NCBI RefSeq assembly: GCF_001913155.1
Contig: NZ_CP018760.1
Coordinates: forward strand, 1,798,001-1,862,000
From: Maribacter hydrothermalis
GTDB taxonomy: Bacteria; Bacteroidota; Bacteroidia; Flavobacteriales; Flavobacteriaceae
DNA: 64,000 nt
Reading direction: 5' to 3'
Shown here piece after piece: positions 46,433 to 55,664 of the stretch. Below the pieces are notes generated by a model that was given only the letters and a program-made list of their open reading frames with translations, ran no database searches and was not told the origin of the DNA. Position 1 is the first letter of the stretch. The number at the start of each line of letters is the position of its first letter. The translations under genes and the position numbers were made by a program.

Positions 46433-48244
46433 CTATAGAATATTCCCTTTTAATCGGTTCCAAGCTTTAATCAACAATATTCCTGATATGATAGAAATAA
46501 TGGTTAGCACAATAGCTTGTGTGGTTCTACCATATATCCAATACCCCGTTGCAAACATGATAGAATAGATAAGTACCACTCCAATAAGCATTGCAGAAAT
46601 TCCTGCAGGAACACTCCACTTTTCTTTTGCCTCGACAATTTCTACAGCATCTTTATTCGCTTCACTTACAACTTTAGACCAACCCGGCCCACCTGGCTGT
46701 ATTTTTTTGTAAAAACTTCGTAAGGTATCTTTAGATTCTGGTTGCGTCATAAATGTAGCTATTAACCAAATTGCCGTAGTTACTACCACTATAAAAATAT
46801 ATTCGGACCAATCTGGTAAAATGCCAGTGTCCGTTGCAAAAAGAAATGCCCCAAGTGGGGTTAATTTTAATATGATAGAAATAATACCAGAAGCGAACAT
46901 AGCAGTAATTTCACTCCAGGCATTAATTCGCCACCAAAACCACCTTAATATAAAAATAAGACCAGTGCCAGCTCCAAAGGCCAACAAAACATCAAATAAT
47001 TGTAATGCATTTTGAAGTAATAATGCCAACCCTGCACTAAAGACCATTAAAACAACGGTTGATATTCTACCCACTGCAACAAGTCTTTTCTCTGAAGCGT
47101 TTGGATTTACTTGTTGCTTGTAAAAATCATAAACAATATAGGAAGAGCCCCAGTTTAATTGCGTGCTAATTGTACTCATATAAGCAGCCACAAGCGAAGC
47201 CAAAACAACACCTAGTAATCCACTGGGTAATTTTGTCAACATTGCTGAATAGGCCAAATCATGACCTAGTTTATCTGGTGTTACATTTGGAAAAGCTTCT
47301 TGTATACTCGCTAAATCTGGATATACAACTATAGATGCCAATGCAACCAAAATCCACGGCCATGGACGTAGTGCATAGTGCATAATATTAAAAAAGAAGG
47401 TAGCGCCAATTGCATGGTTTGCGTCTTTAGCCGCCAACATACGCTGTGCTATATAACCACCACCACCTGGTTCTGCACCAGGGTACCAAGAACTCCACCA
47501 CTGAACGGCCAAAGGAATTATGAATAAAGTAATCAAAGCTTTTTTATTGCTGAAATCTGGTAATATGTTTAATTTTTCAGATACGTTTTCATTTGCCATT
47601 AATTCTTTTATACCCCCAACTTCTGGAATATTTACAAGATAATATGCCGCGCCTATTGCACCGGCCATTGCAACAAAAAACAAAAGAAAATCGGTATAAA
47701 CAACACCTTTAAAACCTCCCAGTGCACTAAATGTCACTGTAATTAAACCTGCACTTACCACTGTTTGCCAAGGCTCTAACCCTAGCATTATACTTCCAAT
47801 TTTAATTGCTGCCAATGTTACGGCAGACATGGTTATAACATTAAAAATTACTCCTAAATATATTGCTCTAAACTTTCTTAAAAAACTAGCTGGCTTACCA
47901 CCGTAACGCATTTCATAAAACTCAAGATCAGTATTTACATTGGACTTACGCCATAATTTAGCATAAACGAAAACGGTTAACATTCCAGTAATTAAGAAGC
48001 ACCACCAAACCCAGTTTCCAGAAACTCCGTTAGTACGAACAATATCTGTTACCAAATTAGGCGTATCTGTAGAAAATGTTGTCGCTACCATAGAAAGCCC
48101 TAATAACCACCAAGGCATAGTTCGCCCTGAAAGAAAAAATTCTGATGTATCTTTACCTGAGCTTTTTGATACGTATACCCCAATGCCTAAGACAAGCGAG
48201 AAGAAAACTATGATAAAGCCATAGTCAAGTGTACTGAGTTCCAT
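46433..48244 (-). CDS. Sodium:solute symporter (SSS family)
   Basis: The 603-residue protein has 13-15 hydrophobic segments with SSS-type features: FFLSGRTMPWWLLGLSMVAT near the N-terminus, and the Na+-site region in ASLVAAYMSTISTQLNWGSS. Family substrates range from sugars to amino acids. Pairing with a NagX-like gene suggests an amino sugar, an inference. Confidence 0.9.
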   Translation of the reverse strand: MELSTLDYGFIIVFFSLVLGIGVYVSKSSGKDTSEFFLSGRTMPWWLLGLSMVATTFSTDTPNLVTDIVRTNGVSGNWVWWCFLITGMLTVFVYAKLWRKSNVNTDLEFYEMRYGGKPASFLRKFRAIYLGVIFNVITMSAVTLAAIKIGSIMLGLEPWQTVVSAGLITVTFSALGGFKGVVYTDFLLFFVAMAGAIGAAYYLVNIPEVGGIKELMANENVSEKLNILPDFSNKKALITLFIIPLAVQWWSSWYPGAEPGGGGYIAQRMLAAKDANHAIGATFFFNIMHYALRPWPWILVALASIVVYPDLASIQEAFPNVTPDKLGHDLAYSAMLTKLPSGLLGVVLASLVAAYMSTISTQLNWGSSYIVYDFYKQQVNPNASEKRLVAVGRISTVVLMVFSAGLALLLQNALQLFDVLLAFGAGTGLIFILRWFWWRINAWSEITAMFASGIISIILKLTPLGAFLFATDTGILPDWSEYIFIVVVTTAIWLIATFMTQPESKDTLRSFYKKIQPGGPGWSKVVSEANKDAVEIVEAKEKWSVPAGISAMLIGVVLIYSIMFATGYWIYGRTTQAIVLTIISIISGILLIKAWNRLKGNIL

Positions 48245-48319
48245 AAGTTGGTTTTAGGTTGATTGTTAAAGATATATTATTTTCGGACATTTTTACATCT
48301 AATACGCTAAACGTACCTC

Positions 48320-49075
48320 GTGCTTCTATCAATAACTTCTGAAATTACATCAACTGCTTGGATTTTGGCCTTTGGGGCTGCCTTTATTATTGGTTTATCT
48401 AAAGCTGGAATAAAAGGTATTGCTGTTTTAAATGTTACATTAATGGTATTGGCCTTTGGTGCAAAAGAATCTACAGGTATGGTAGTTCCATTACTTATTT
48501 CAGCTGATATTTTTGCTGTTATTTATTATAATAGGTACACAAAATGGAAATATGTTTTTAAGGTATTACCATGGATGGTTTTTGGATTACTGATCGGGGT
48601 TGTAATTGGTAATGAATTACCTGAGAAATTTTTTAAAGTTGGCATGGCAATTATTATCATAATCACTGTTATTATGATGTTCTATTGGGATCGTAAAAAA
48701 GATAAAACCGTGCCCAAACATTGGTTATTTGCAGGCTCAATTGGTACTATAGCGGGCATTACGACAATGGTTGGCAATTTAGCTGGCGCTTTTTCAAATA
48801 TTTACTTTTTAGCTATGCAATTACCAAAAAACAATTTTATTGGTACAGCTGCTTGGCTCTTTCTCATTATGAATATTATAAAGTTACCCTTTCATTTTTT
48901 CGTATGGAAAACTATTTCATTAGAATCTTTGTCCTTTAACCTAATATTACTACCTGGTATTTTGGTAGGTTTCTTTGTTGGAGTTCGGTTTATAAAACTC
49001 ATTAAAGAGGCTTTCTTTAGAAAGATGATATTGGTATTGACCGCTGTAGGCGCTATCTTAATTATGTTTAGTTAA
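48320..49075 (+). CDS. TauE/SafE-family sulfite exporter-like permease
   Basis: The 251-residue protein has eight transmembrane helices and the TauE motif GLSKAGIKGIA near the N-terminus. The start is GTG 48320. The family exports sulfite, sulfoacetate or other organo-acids. It is divergent from the SSS gene. Confidence 0.87.
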   Translation: MLLSITSEITSTAWILAFGAAFIIGLSKAGIKGIAVLNVTLMVLAFGAKESTGMVVPLLISADIFAVIYYNRYTKWKYVFKVLPWMVFGLLIGVVIGNELPEKFFKVGMAIIIIITVIMMFYWDRKKDKTVPKHWLFAGSIGTIAGITTMVGNLAGAFSNIYFLAMQLPKNNFIGTAAWLFLIMNIIKLPFHFFVWKTISLESLSFNLILLPGILVGFFVGVRFIKLIKEAFFRKMILVLTAVGAILIMFS

Positions 49076-49154
49076 ATAAACTAATTGATTCATTGAATGT
49101 AAGAAAATGAGAATATTCGCTTCGCAAATCTAAAACTTTAGTACAAGAAAACAA

Positions 49155-49218
49155 CCTCAGGGCAAGCCTATGAGGCATTTATAGGAAGAAATATTTTCAT
49201 TTCGAGGCAAGCTTCGGA
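49155..49218. repeat. Intergenic double hairpin
   Basis: CCTCA/TGAGG (49155-49159, 49171-49175) encloses a small stem GGC-AA-GCC, and a second stem CGAGGC-AA-GCTTCG follows at 49203-49216. Both share the GGCAAGC core, so this looks like two copies of a hairpin unit. No ORF. It lies between the convergent TauE gene and the YtxH operon. Confidence 0.4.
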
Positions 49219-49262
49219 GCTTTTAAATCTAGATTATCGAGTAAACACTTTACCTTTTACGA

Positions 49263-49457
49263 TTACTTCAAAATTTTCCGAATTAAATATAACATACCAT
49301 ATTTCTTAGCTGCTGAAAAAGCAGAGGACATCCAGTTATAGGGACTTAAATCTTGTTGAACATCATGCTTTAACCCCTTAAGTTCTTCTAAAGCAATTTC
49401 ACGTTCCAATTTCAATCGTTTTAAGTTAAACTCTATTTCATCAAAATTTTTATACAT
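49263..49457 (-). CDS. Small hypothetical protein of the YtxH operon (64 aa)
   Basis: The protein is helical and amphipathic (EIEFNLKRLKLEREIALEEL), without a clear family to me. It begins 6 bases after the holin-like gene and belongs to the YtxH operon. Confidence 0.65.
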   Translation of the reverse strand: MYKNFDEIEFNLKRLKLEREIALEELKGLKHDVQQDLSPYNWMSSAFSAAKKYGMLYLIRKILK

Positions 49458-49463
49458 ACAGCT

Positions 49464-49811
49464 CTAACTAAAGAATTTAACCGATAGGTTTTTTACTAAA
49501 ATATTGTCTATTTTCCTTCTAAAAACATAAGTAACTACAAATAAAAGTACAAAGACCCCACTGGCAATTAAACACGCCGCTACCATACTTTCCAGTACAT
49601 TTCCCAAATAAATTATTCCTGCTACCGACAGAAATATAAGTGCTAAAAAACCAAGACTACCAATAACCGCAATTTTTAGCAGCATACCAGTGGTCATTGT
49701 TAATTGCTGAAAAACTTTAAGCTTATAATATTCTTGAGTTTTTTTATAATAAACCTCTCCTACATCAATTGCTTTGTTTGATGTTTCATTAAGCGAATCA
49801 ATGACTCCCAT
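49464..49811 (-). CDS. Phage-holin-like/DUF1469-type membrane protein (115 aa)
   Basis: Two transmembrane helices (about residues 43-66 and 73-95) with an amphipathic N-terminal segment resemble the phage-holin-3-6/DUF1469 fold found in chromosomal stress operons. It is not evidence of a prophage: no other phage gene is near. It starts one base after the YtxH gene stop. Confidence 0.75.
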   Translation of the reverse strand: MGVIDSLNETSNKAIDVGEVYYKKTQEYYKLKVFQQLTMTTGMLLKIAVIGSLGFLALIFLSVAGIIYLGNVLESMVAACLIASGVFVLLFVVTYVFRRKIDNILVKNLSVKFFS

Positions 49812-50144
49812 TTAAACTGTTTTCTGTAATTTCTTATTTTTAGACTTTAACTCAGCTAATTTCTTTTCTAAGGCCAATATAACGTCTTCGGTCTTATAAC
49901 TTAAATCAGACACAATAGATTCAACACGAGAATCAATGGTGTCTCTTTCATCCGAAACTTTAGTCGCCACTCTGTTTTTAAGGTCAAGGGCACTTTCAGT
50001 TAAATTATCTCTTGTCGCGGCCGCTTGATCAGCAATTAGCCTTCTTGTATTTTCTCCCTTATCCGGAGCAAAAAGAATTCCTAAAGTTGCTCCTATGGCA
50101 GATCCTGCAATTATTGCTAATAATGTATTTCCACTATTGTTCAT
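49812..50144 (-). CDS. YtxH-domain protein
   Basis: The N-terminus (LLAIIAGSAIGATLGILFAP, then DKGENTRR) is the YtxH motif with one membrane helix, followed by a coiled-coil region (LALEKKLAELKSKNKKL). YtxH proteins are linked with general stress in other bacteria. First gene of the operon. Confidence 0.85.
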   Translation of the reverse strand: MNNSGNTLLAIIAGSAIGATLGILFAPDKGENTRRLIADQAAATRDNLTESALDLKNRVATKVSDERDTIDSRVESIVSDLSYKTEDVILALEKKLAELKSKNKKLQKTV

Positions 50145-50338
50145 CGATTTTGTTTTTAGTTAAACTTTAAATTTATTGATGATAAATATGACTCAACATT
50201 ACTTATAATCAACTGCATTAAAGATACTAATACTTAATTTGAAACCGACACATAATAACGTTAACAATAGCTTAAAAGGGTTAAGATTAAAATGAATCGA
50301 ATTAACACCTAAACTTGGTTTCAATTAAATTAGCAATT

Positions 50339-51700
50339 ATGAAAGAATACCTATCCAAAAATCCATATTCTGGCGAATTAATAAAAACCTATAAGGTAGA
50401 TACGCAAAACGCAATACATTCGAAATTAGAAAAAGCACTGGCATTTGAAAATTCATGGGCAAACACTAAAATTGAAGAGCGGTGTAAATTACTGTCTCAA
50501 CTGGCAGATTTACTACTGGACCGCAAAGAGGAATACGCGGAATTGATGACAATTGAAATGGGAAAACCTATTTCACAAGGTATTTCAGAAATTGAAAAAT
50601 GTGCTTGGGTTTGCGATTTCTATGCACTAAATGCCGAAGAGTTATTGGCAGATGAAATCATAAAAACAGATGCTGAAGAAAGCTTTATCAGTCATGATCC
50701 ATTAGGGTGCATTCTTGCGGTAATGCCTTGGAATTATCCTTTTTGGCAAGTAATTCGTTTTGCCGCACCTACATTAACAGCAGGAAATACAGCGCTTTTA
50801 AAACATGCACAAAATGTTACAGGTTGTTCATTGGCCATTGAAAAGTTATTTGTTGATGCCGGGTATCCCGAAGGATGTTTTCAAAGTTTAATTGTAGGGC
50901 ATGAGGAAATAGAAAAGCTAATTGCCCATGATGGCATTAAAGCCGTTACCTTAACCGGGAGCGAAAAAGCAGGAAAGTCTATTGCTCGTACAGCAGGAGA
51001 AAATCTTAAAAAAACCGTATTAGAGCTTGGTGGCAACAACGCATGCATTATTTGGGAAGATACCGATTTAGATATGCATATTGACACTATGGTAAACGCA
51101 CGTATGCAAAATACCGGCCAGAGCTGTATTGCCGCAAAGCGATTTATAGTTTGTGAAGATATCTACGATTCTTTCCTTGAAAAATTCTTGGAAAAAGTGA
51201 CGTCGCTAACAATTGGCGACCCCTTGAAAAAAGATACTTTTATTGGCGTAATGGCTCGGGAAGATTTAGCAGAAGAACTACAAAAACAAGTAACAGATTC
51301 TATAGCTCTAGGAGCTAAAGTCCAATTAGGCAACAAACGCAAAGGTGCCTATTTTTCGCCTACTATACTTACTGATGTTACTACAAAAATGCCTGTATTT
51401 ATAGAAGAAACCTTTGGACCCGTGGCTGCAATCATTAAAGTTAAAAACCGAAATGAATCTATTGCATTAGCAGCAAACTCTAGATTTGGATTAGGTAGCA
51501 TGTTATTCACTGAAGATATAGATGCTGCAATGGACATTATATCGGATATTCCAGATGGAGCATTTTTTATAAATGACATGGTAAAATCTGACCCTAGATT
51601 GCCTTTTGGGGGCACAAAAGCATCTGGCTATGGTAGGGAATTATCCAGAGAAGGAATTCTAGAATTCGTAAATAAGAAAACAGTGTACATTAAAAAATAA
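50339..51700 (+). CDS. NAD(P)-dependent semialdehyde dehydrogenase (succinate-semialdehyde type)
   Basis: The catalytic Cys is in NTGQSCIAAKRFI, and the catalytic Glu in LELGGNNACI. PWNYPFWQVIRFAAP is the family's NAD-binding motif. 453 residues from ATG 50339 (MKEYLSK...). Substrate probably succinate semialdehyde or similar; 2-ketoglutarate semialdehyde is possible if it serves the sugar-acid operon, but that lies 21 kb away. Confidence 0.9.
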   Translation: MKEYLSKNPYSGELIKTYKVDTQNAIHSKLEKALAFENSWANTKIEERCKLLSQLADLLLDRKEEYAELMTIEMGKPISQGISEIEKCAWVCDFYALNAEELLADEIIKTDAEESFISHDPLGCILAVMPWNYPFWQVIRFAAPTLTAGNTALLKHAQNVTGCSLAIEKLFVDAGYPEGCFQSLIVGHEEIEKLIAHDGIKAVTLTGSEKAGKSIARTAGENLKKTVLELGGNNACIIWEDTDLDMHIDTMVNARMQNTGQSCIAAKRFIVCEDIYDSFLEKFLEKVTSLTIGDPLKKDTFIGVMAREDLAEELQKQVTDSIALGAKVQLGNKRKGAYFSPTILTDVTTKMPVFIEETFGPVAAIIKVKNRNESIALAANSRFGLGSMLFTEDIDAAMDIISDIPDGAFFINDMVKSDPRLPFGGTKASGYGRELSREGILEFVNKKTVYIKK

Positions 51701-51705
51701 AAACT

Positions 51706-51876
51706 ATGACAAAAAATACAGAAGAGACGAAATTTGTTAAGGAACCTGAAGATAACACACAGCAATTCATACTTCAGAAAAACAAGAAAACTAAACTTGG
51801 AATCACCATATTGGTGGTATTTCTAGTGGTTCTAATTATTGGGATTGTTGTATCGAACATATTTTTCAATAACTAG
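51706..51876 (+). CDS. Small single-pass membrane protein (56 aa)
   Basis: Polar, acidic and basic N-terminus (1-30) followed by one transmembrane helix (LGITILVVFLVVLIIGIVVS) and a short tail. It lies 5 bases after the aldehyde dehydrogenase and 25 before the metallophosphoesterase gene. I do not recognise the family. Confidence 0.6.
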   Translation: MTKNTEETKFVKEPEDNTQQFILQKNKKTKLGITILVVFLVVLIIGIVVSNIFFNN

Positions 51877-51901
51877 AAACTATTATCTAAATAAATTATA
51901 T

Positions 51902-54900
51902 ATGATTAACCAACCTTTACAATATACATGGGTAAAATATTTCACATTTACCATTGTATTTCTTCTGGTTTCTTCATGTGCTACTTACAAAGAGCAAAGC
52001 AACATAAAACGCGAGAAAAGCACAGCAAATAAAGAAGTTACCTATTCATTTTACATTGCTGGTGGATTAGGAAATACGTCCGCTATACCAAACAAAGTTT
52101 TATTACAGCGCTTTAAAGAAGAGCTTGATAAGGCTTCAGAAAATAGCACCTTACTTTTTACAGGAGATAATATCTCACCAGATACCAATAGTTGGGATAT
52201 CGATAGTCTTTTGATCAAGACCCAATTAGATATCTCATCAAATTTTAAGGGCGAGACCGTTTTTCTTCCAGGTAATAATGAATGGAAAAGTTATAAGCTA
52301 AACAAAATAGAAAAGGTCGAGGACCTCCTAAAAGATATCGAAAGAAAAAATACTGCGGTAGTACCAAATAATGGATGCCCTATCGATCATCGTGTAATAA
52401 ATGACGATTTAGATTTAATACTCGTAGATTCTAAATGGTTCATATCTAACTGGTCTAGAGTAGAAGATATTAATGGCAAGTGTACAGATATTGTTACCCG
52501 AAGAAGGTTTATGGAAGAACTTGAAGGGTATATTGGTGACGGACAAGGAAAAAACATTGTCATTGCCATGCACCATCCTGTTTTTACAAATGGAATATAT
52601 GCAGGTAAAACCACTGTAAAAGACCACCTGACTCCGCTACCAGTTTTAGGAACCGTTAAAAATGCCGTTATGGATCTTGGTGCCTTTGACCCTGAACATG
52701 TAAATTCTAGAAGGTATAATTACTTACGCATAGCGGTAAGTGCCTTGGCACAGGCCAATGATAGAATTACACTAATTTCTGGTCACGAAGAAAGTCTTCA
52801 GTTACTTGAAGGTGGCGGTATTCATCAAATTATTAGTGGTTCCCTTGGCTCAAAAAGCGCAACAAAATTGAGCCCCGGTAGAATAACTGCCATTGGTGGG
52901 TCTATTGAATATAATGGAGAATATGCTTTTGGTGATAGAGGATTTGCTAGGTTAGATTATTATAAAGATGGTAGTTCTAAAGTGAGTTTCATTTCTGAAA
53001 ACGATTTGACCTCTAGTAAAACTTTTCCTGTGTTACCAGTAAAGAAAACTGAAATAAAGTTTAATCAATTTGTTTCTAATACTAAAAAAACAAAACAGAC
53101 TAAAATTTTAGACGACCCAAAAGACTATAATAAAAGTACATTTTACAAATTTCTGTGGGGAGAGCGCTACCGTAAGTATTATGGCCAACCTGTAGAAGCA
53201 CCAATTGTACAATTAGATACACTTTACGGTGGCTTATCAGTAGTTAAGGAAGGTGGCGGGCATCAATCTTTTTCATTACGATTAGAAGATGCCAATGGTA
53301 AACAATATGCCATGCGGTCTTTACGAAAAAGTGCTTTAAAATATTTAAAATTTAAGCTTCCAGGTATCTCTTATAATACTCAAGATTACCAAGACACTTG
53401 GGCAGAAAAGGCAATTTCTGATTTCTTTACTACTGCACACCCCTACATGCAATTGGTAGTTGAACCTTTAGCTAAATCGGTACAAATAAATCATTCTGAT
53501 ACCGATTTATTTTATGTTCCAAAACAGGATAGTTTAAAGCAATTCAATGAAAATTATGGCGATGAGCTGTATTATATTGAGCGAAGACCTTCTGAAGAAC
53601 AAGCAAATTATAAAGGATATAGAAGAAGTATCGACCAGAATACCGGTAAAGTTGTAGATTATGAAAGTACAACTGATATGCTTGAAAAAATTAAAAGTGA
53701 TGAATCGTACTCCTTGGACGAAAGAGGTTTAATTAGAGCTCGTATTTTTGATATGCTTATTGGCGATTGGGATCGTCACCAAGACCAATGGAGGTGGGTA
53801 GAATATGAAAGTCCTGATGGGGAAAAAGAATTTATGCCCATACCTCGAGATCGTGATAATGTGTTTCCTAGATTTGACGGTAAAGTAATACCGATAATTA
53901 ATTGGTTTGTTCCAAATTCAAGGAATTGGGAAACCTATGATGGTGATGTTGATAATGTAAAATGGCTAAATCTTTCTGGCAATAAATTAGACCGCACCTT
54001 ATTGACTTCCTATGGGGCCGAGGTTTGGATTGAAGAGGCAAAGGCTATTCAGAAAGGTATGACCGATAAGGTCATTGAAAATGCATTTAATAGATTGCCT
54101 ATTGCTGTACAAGACGAAACTTCTGAATATATAAAAGAAAGTTTAAAGCACCGTTTAGCACTGTTGGCCGAAACCGCAGAAGAATATGCAGTATACCTTA
54201 ACAAAATAGTTGCGGTTACCGGAACGGAAAAGGATGATATATTTACCATGACCCGTTTAAAAAATGGAGATACTAAAGTAGAAGTGAAGCGTATACTTTC
54301 TGATGAAAAAAATGAGTTGTTTTATTCTAGAATATTCAACGACAGCCTTACCAACGAAGTTTGGATTTATGGTTTAGGTGATGATGACGTTTTTGTAGTT
54401 GAAGGAGAAGAAAATCCGAAAACGAAATTAAGAATCATTGGCGGGTATGGCGAAGATACTTTTAAAGTAAAAAATAAAAAGAAGGTGAAACTGTATGATT
54501 GGGAACATGAGAAAATTAATATTGAAAACTTAAAACCCAAAACCTTATTAACCGACAACTACAAGACCAATACTTTTCATTTTAGATATTTTGAACCCAA
54601 TACAAATGTTTTGGTGCCAAGCTTAGGTTTTAGAACAGATGACGGTCTGTTCTTAGGTGGTACTAACACCTATACCCAACAAGGAATTGACGGAAATTCA
54701 TTTAGACAGCAACATAGTGTCAGTGCTAATTACTATTTTAAGTTCAAAGCTGCCGAGATTTCATATTCGGGTATTTATGGAAGTGTTTTCCCTGGGTGGA
54801 ATTTTGAAATGGACGCCTATTTCGCCAATGATCGCTATGTAAGTAATTTCTTTGGCTTTGGAAATGAGACAGTAAATAACGAAGATGCCTTAGACAGGGA

Positions 54901-55627
54901 TTACTATAGGGGTAGAACTAGAATTTTCAAAGCAAGTGCAGGATTAGCATATTATGACCTACGAATTAAAGGTTTATTTGAATCTTATAAAGTAGATGAT
55001 AATCCTGACCGCCTTTTTAATCCTAGTAATTTAGAGGATGTGGTTTTTGAAAATCAAAATTATGGCGGAGTAGAATTATCCGGGGAATATGATCGTGATG
55101 ATGCTGGAGATTTTCCTTCTAAAGCTATTTACTTTGGATTTTCGGCAGGGTATAAAATGAACCTAACTAATAATTCAAACAAATTTGGGTATGCTTCATT
55201 AAAGTTAGGTATTGACCACAAACTAGAATCTACAGGTACTCTGGTTTATAGTACCATGGCTGAATATAAAGGTCTATTCGATTATAATGATGTGTACTTT
55301 TATCATACTCCTTCCATAGGTGGAGATAATGGTTTACGTGGATTTAGGGATGAACGATTTACAGGTAAATCATACTTCTATCAATCCTCAGATTTAAAAC
55401 TAAAGCTTAAACGTTATGTTACCGCCGTGTCACCGGTAACTATAGGCATGTACGCTGGTTTTGACTATGGTAGGGTATGGATGCCGAATGAAAACTCTAA
55501 TATTTGGCATACCTCGCAAGGAGGTGGTTTTTGGATTAGCAGTTTAAAAGCATTAACTTTTACTATTGGCTATTTCAATTCTAAGGAAAGTAATTTAATT
55601 CAAGTTGGATTTGGACTTTCCATATAA
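51902..55627 (+). CDS. Fusion: lipoprotein, divergent metallophosphoesterase, kinase-like segment and outer-membrane barrel (1241 aa)
   Basis: ATG 51902 gives a lipoprotein signal peptide with Cys C26 (LLVSSC). Residues 48-345 resemble a calcineurin-like phosphoesterase, with G88-D89-N90, G124-N125-N126-E127, H224-H225-P226 and G294-H295-E296-E297, but the first metal Asp is replaced by Gly (G54-G55). Residues 420-760 include MLIGDWDRHQDQW (621-630) and PIPRDRDNVF (648-655), like HipA/CotH atypical kinase motifs. Residues 905-1241 are a surface-antigen-like beta-barrel. A lipid-anchored barrel is unusual. No paralogue is in the window; the HD/Pycsar gene follows. Confidence 0.8.
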   Translation: MINQPLQYTWVKYFTFTIVFLLVSSCATYKEQSNIKREKSTANKEVTYSFYIAGGLGNTSAIPNKVLLQRFKEELDKASENSTLLFTGDNISPDTNSWDIDSLLIKTQLDISSNFKGETVFLPGNNEWKSYKLNKIEKVEDLLKDIERKNTAVVPNNGCPIDHRVINDDLDLILVDSKWFISNWSRVEDINGKCTDIVTRRRFMEELEGYIGDGQGKNIVIAMHHPVFTNGIYAGKTTVKDHLTPLPVLGTVKNAVMDLGAFDPEHVNSRRYNYLRIAVSALAQANDRITLISGHEESLQLLEGGGIHQIISGSLGSKSATKLSPGRITAIGGSIEYNGEYAFGDRGFARLDYYKDGSSKVSFISENDLTSSKTFPVLPVKKTEIKFNQFVSNTKKTKQTKILDDPKDYNKSTFYKFLWGERYRKYYGQPVEAPIVQLDTLYGGLSVVKEGGGHQSFSLRLEDANGKQYAMRSLRKSALKYLKFKLPGISYNTQDYQDTWAEKAISDFFTTAHPYMQLVVEPLAKSVQINHSDTDLFYVPKQDSLKQFNENYGDELYYIERRPSEEQANYKGYRRSIDQNTGKVVDYESTTDMLEKIKSDESYSLDERGLIRARIFDMLIGDWDRHQDQWRWVEYESPDGEKEFMPIPRDRDNVFPRFDGKVIPIINWFVPNSRNWETYDGDVDNVKWLNLSGNKLDRTLLTSYGAEVWIEEAKAIQKGMTDKVIENAFNRLPIAVQDETSEYIKESLKHRLALLAETAEEYAVYLNKIVAVTGTEKDDIFTMTRLKNGDTKVEVKRILSDEKNELFYSRIFNDSLTNEVWIYGLGDDDVFVVEGEENPKTKLRIIGGYGEDTFKVKNKKKVKLYDWEHEKINIENLKPKTLLTDNYKTNTFHFRYFEPNTNVLVPSLGFRTDDGLFLGGTNTYTQQGIDGNSFRQQHSVSANYYFKFKAAEISYSGIYGSVFPGWNFEMDAYFANDRYVSNFFGFGNETVNNEDALDRDYYRGRTRIFKASAGLAYYDLRIKGLFESYKVDDNPDRLFNPSNLEDVVFENQNYGGVELSGEYDRDDAGDFPSKAIYFGFSAGYKMNLTNNSNKFGYASLKLGIDHKLESTGTLVYSTMAEYKGLFDYNDVYFYHTPSIGGDNGLRGFRDERFTGKSYFYQSSDLKLKLKRYVTAVSPVTIGMYAGFDYGRVWMPNENSNIWHTSQGGGFWISSLKALTFTIGYFNSKESNLIQVGFGLSI

Positions 55628-55664
55628 CCAAAAATTTAATTTCAACATTTTTTAAATAAACATA

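Noticed and set aside
49464..49811. Phage holin as sign of a prophage
   Set aside because: No integrase, capsid, terminase or lysis genes are nearby; the gene is part of a YtxH stress-type operon.
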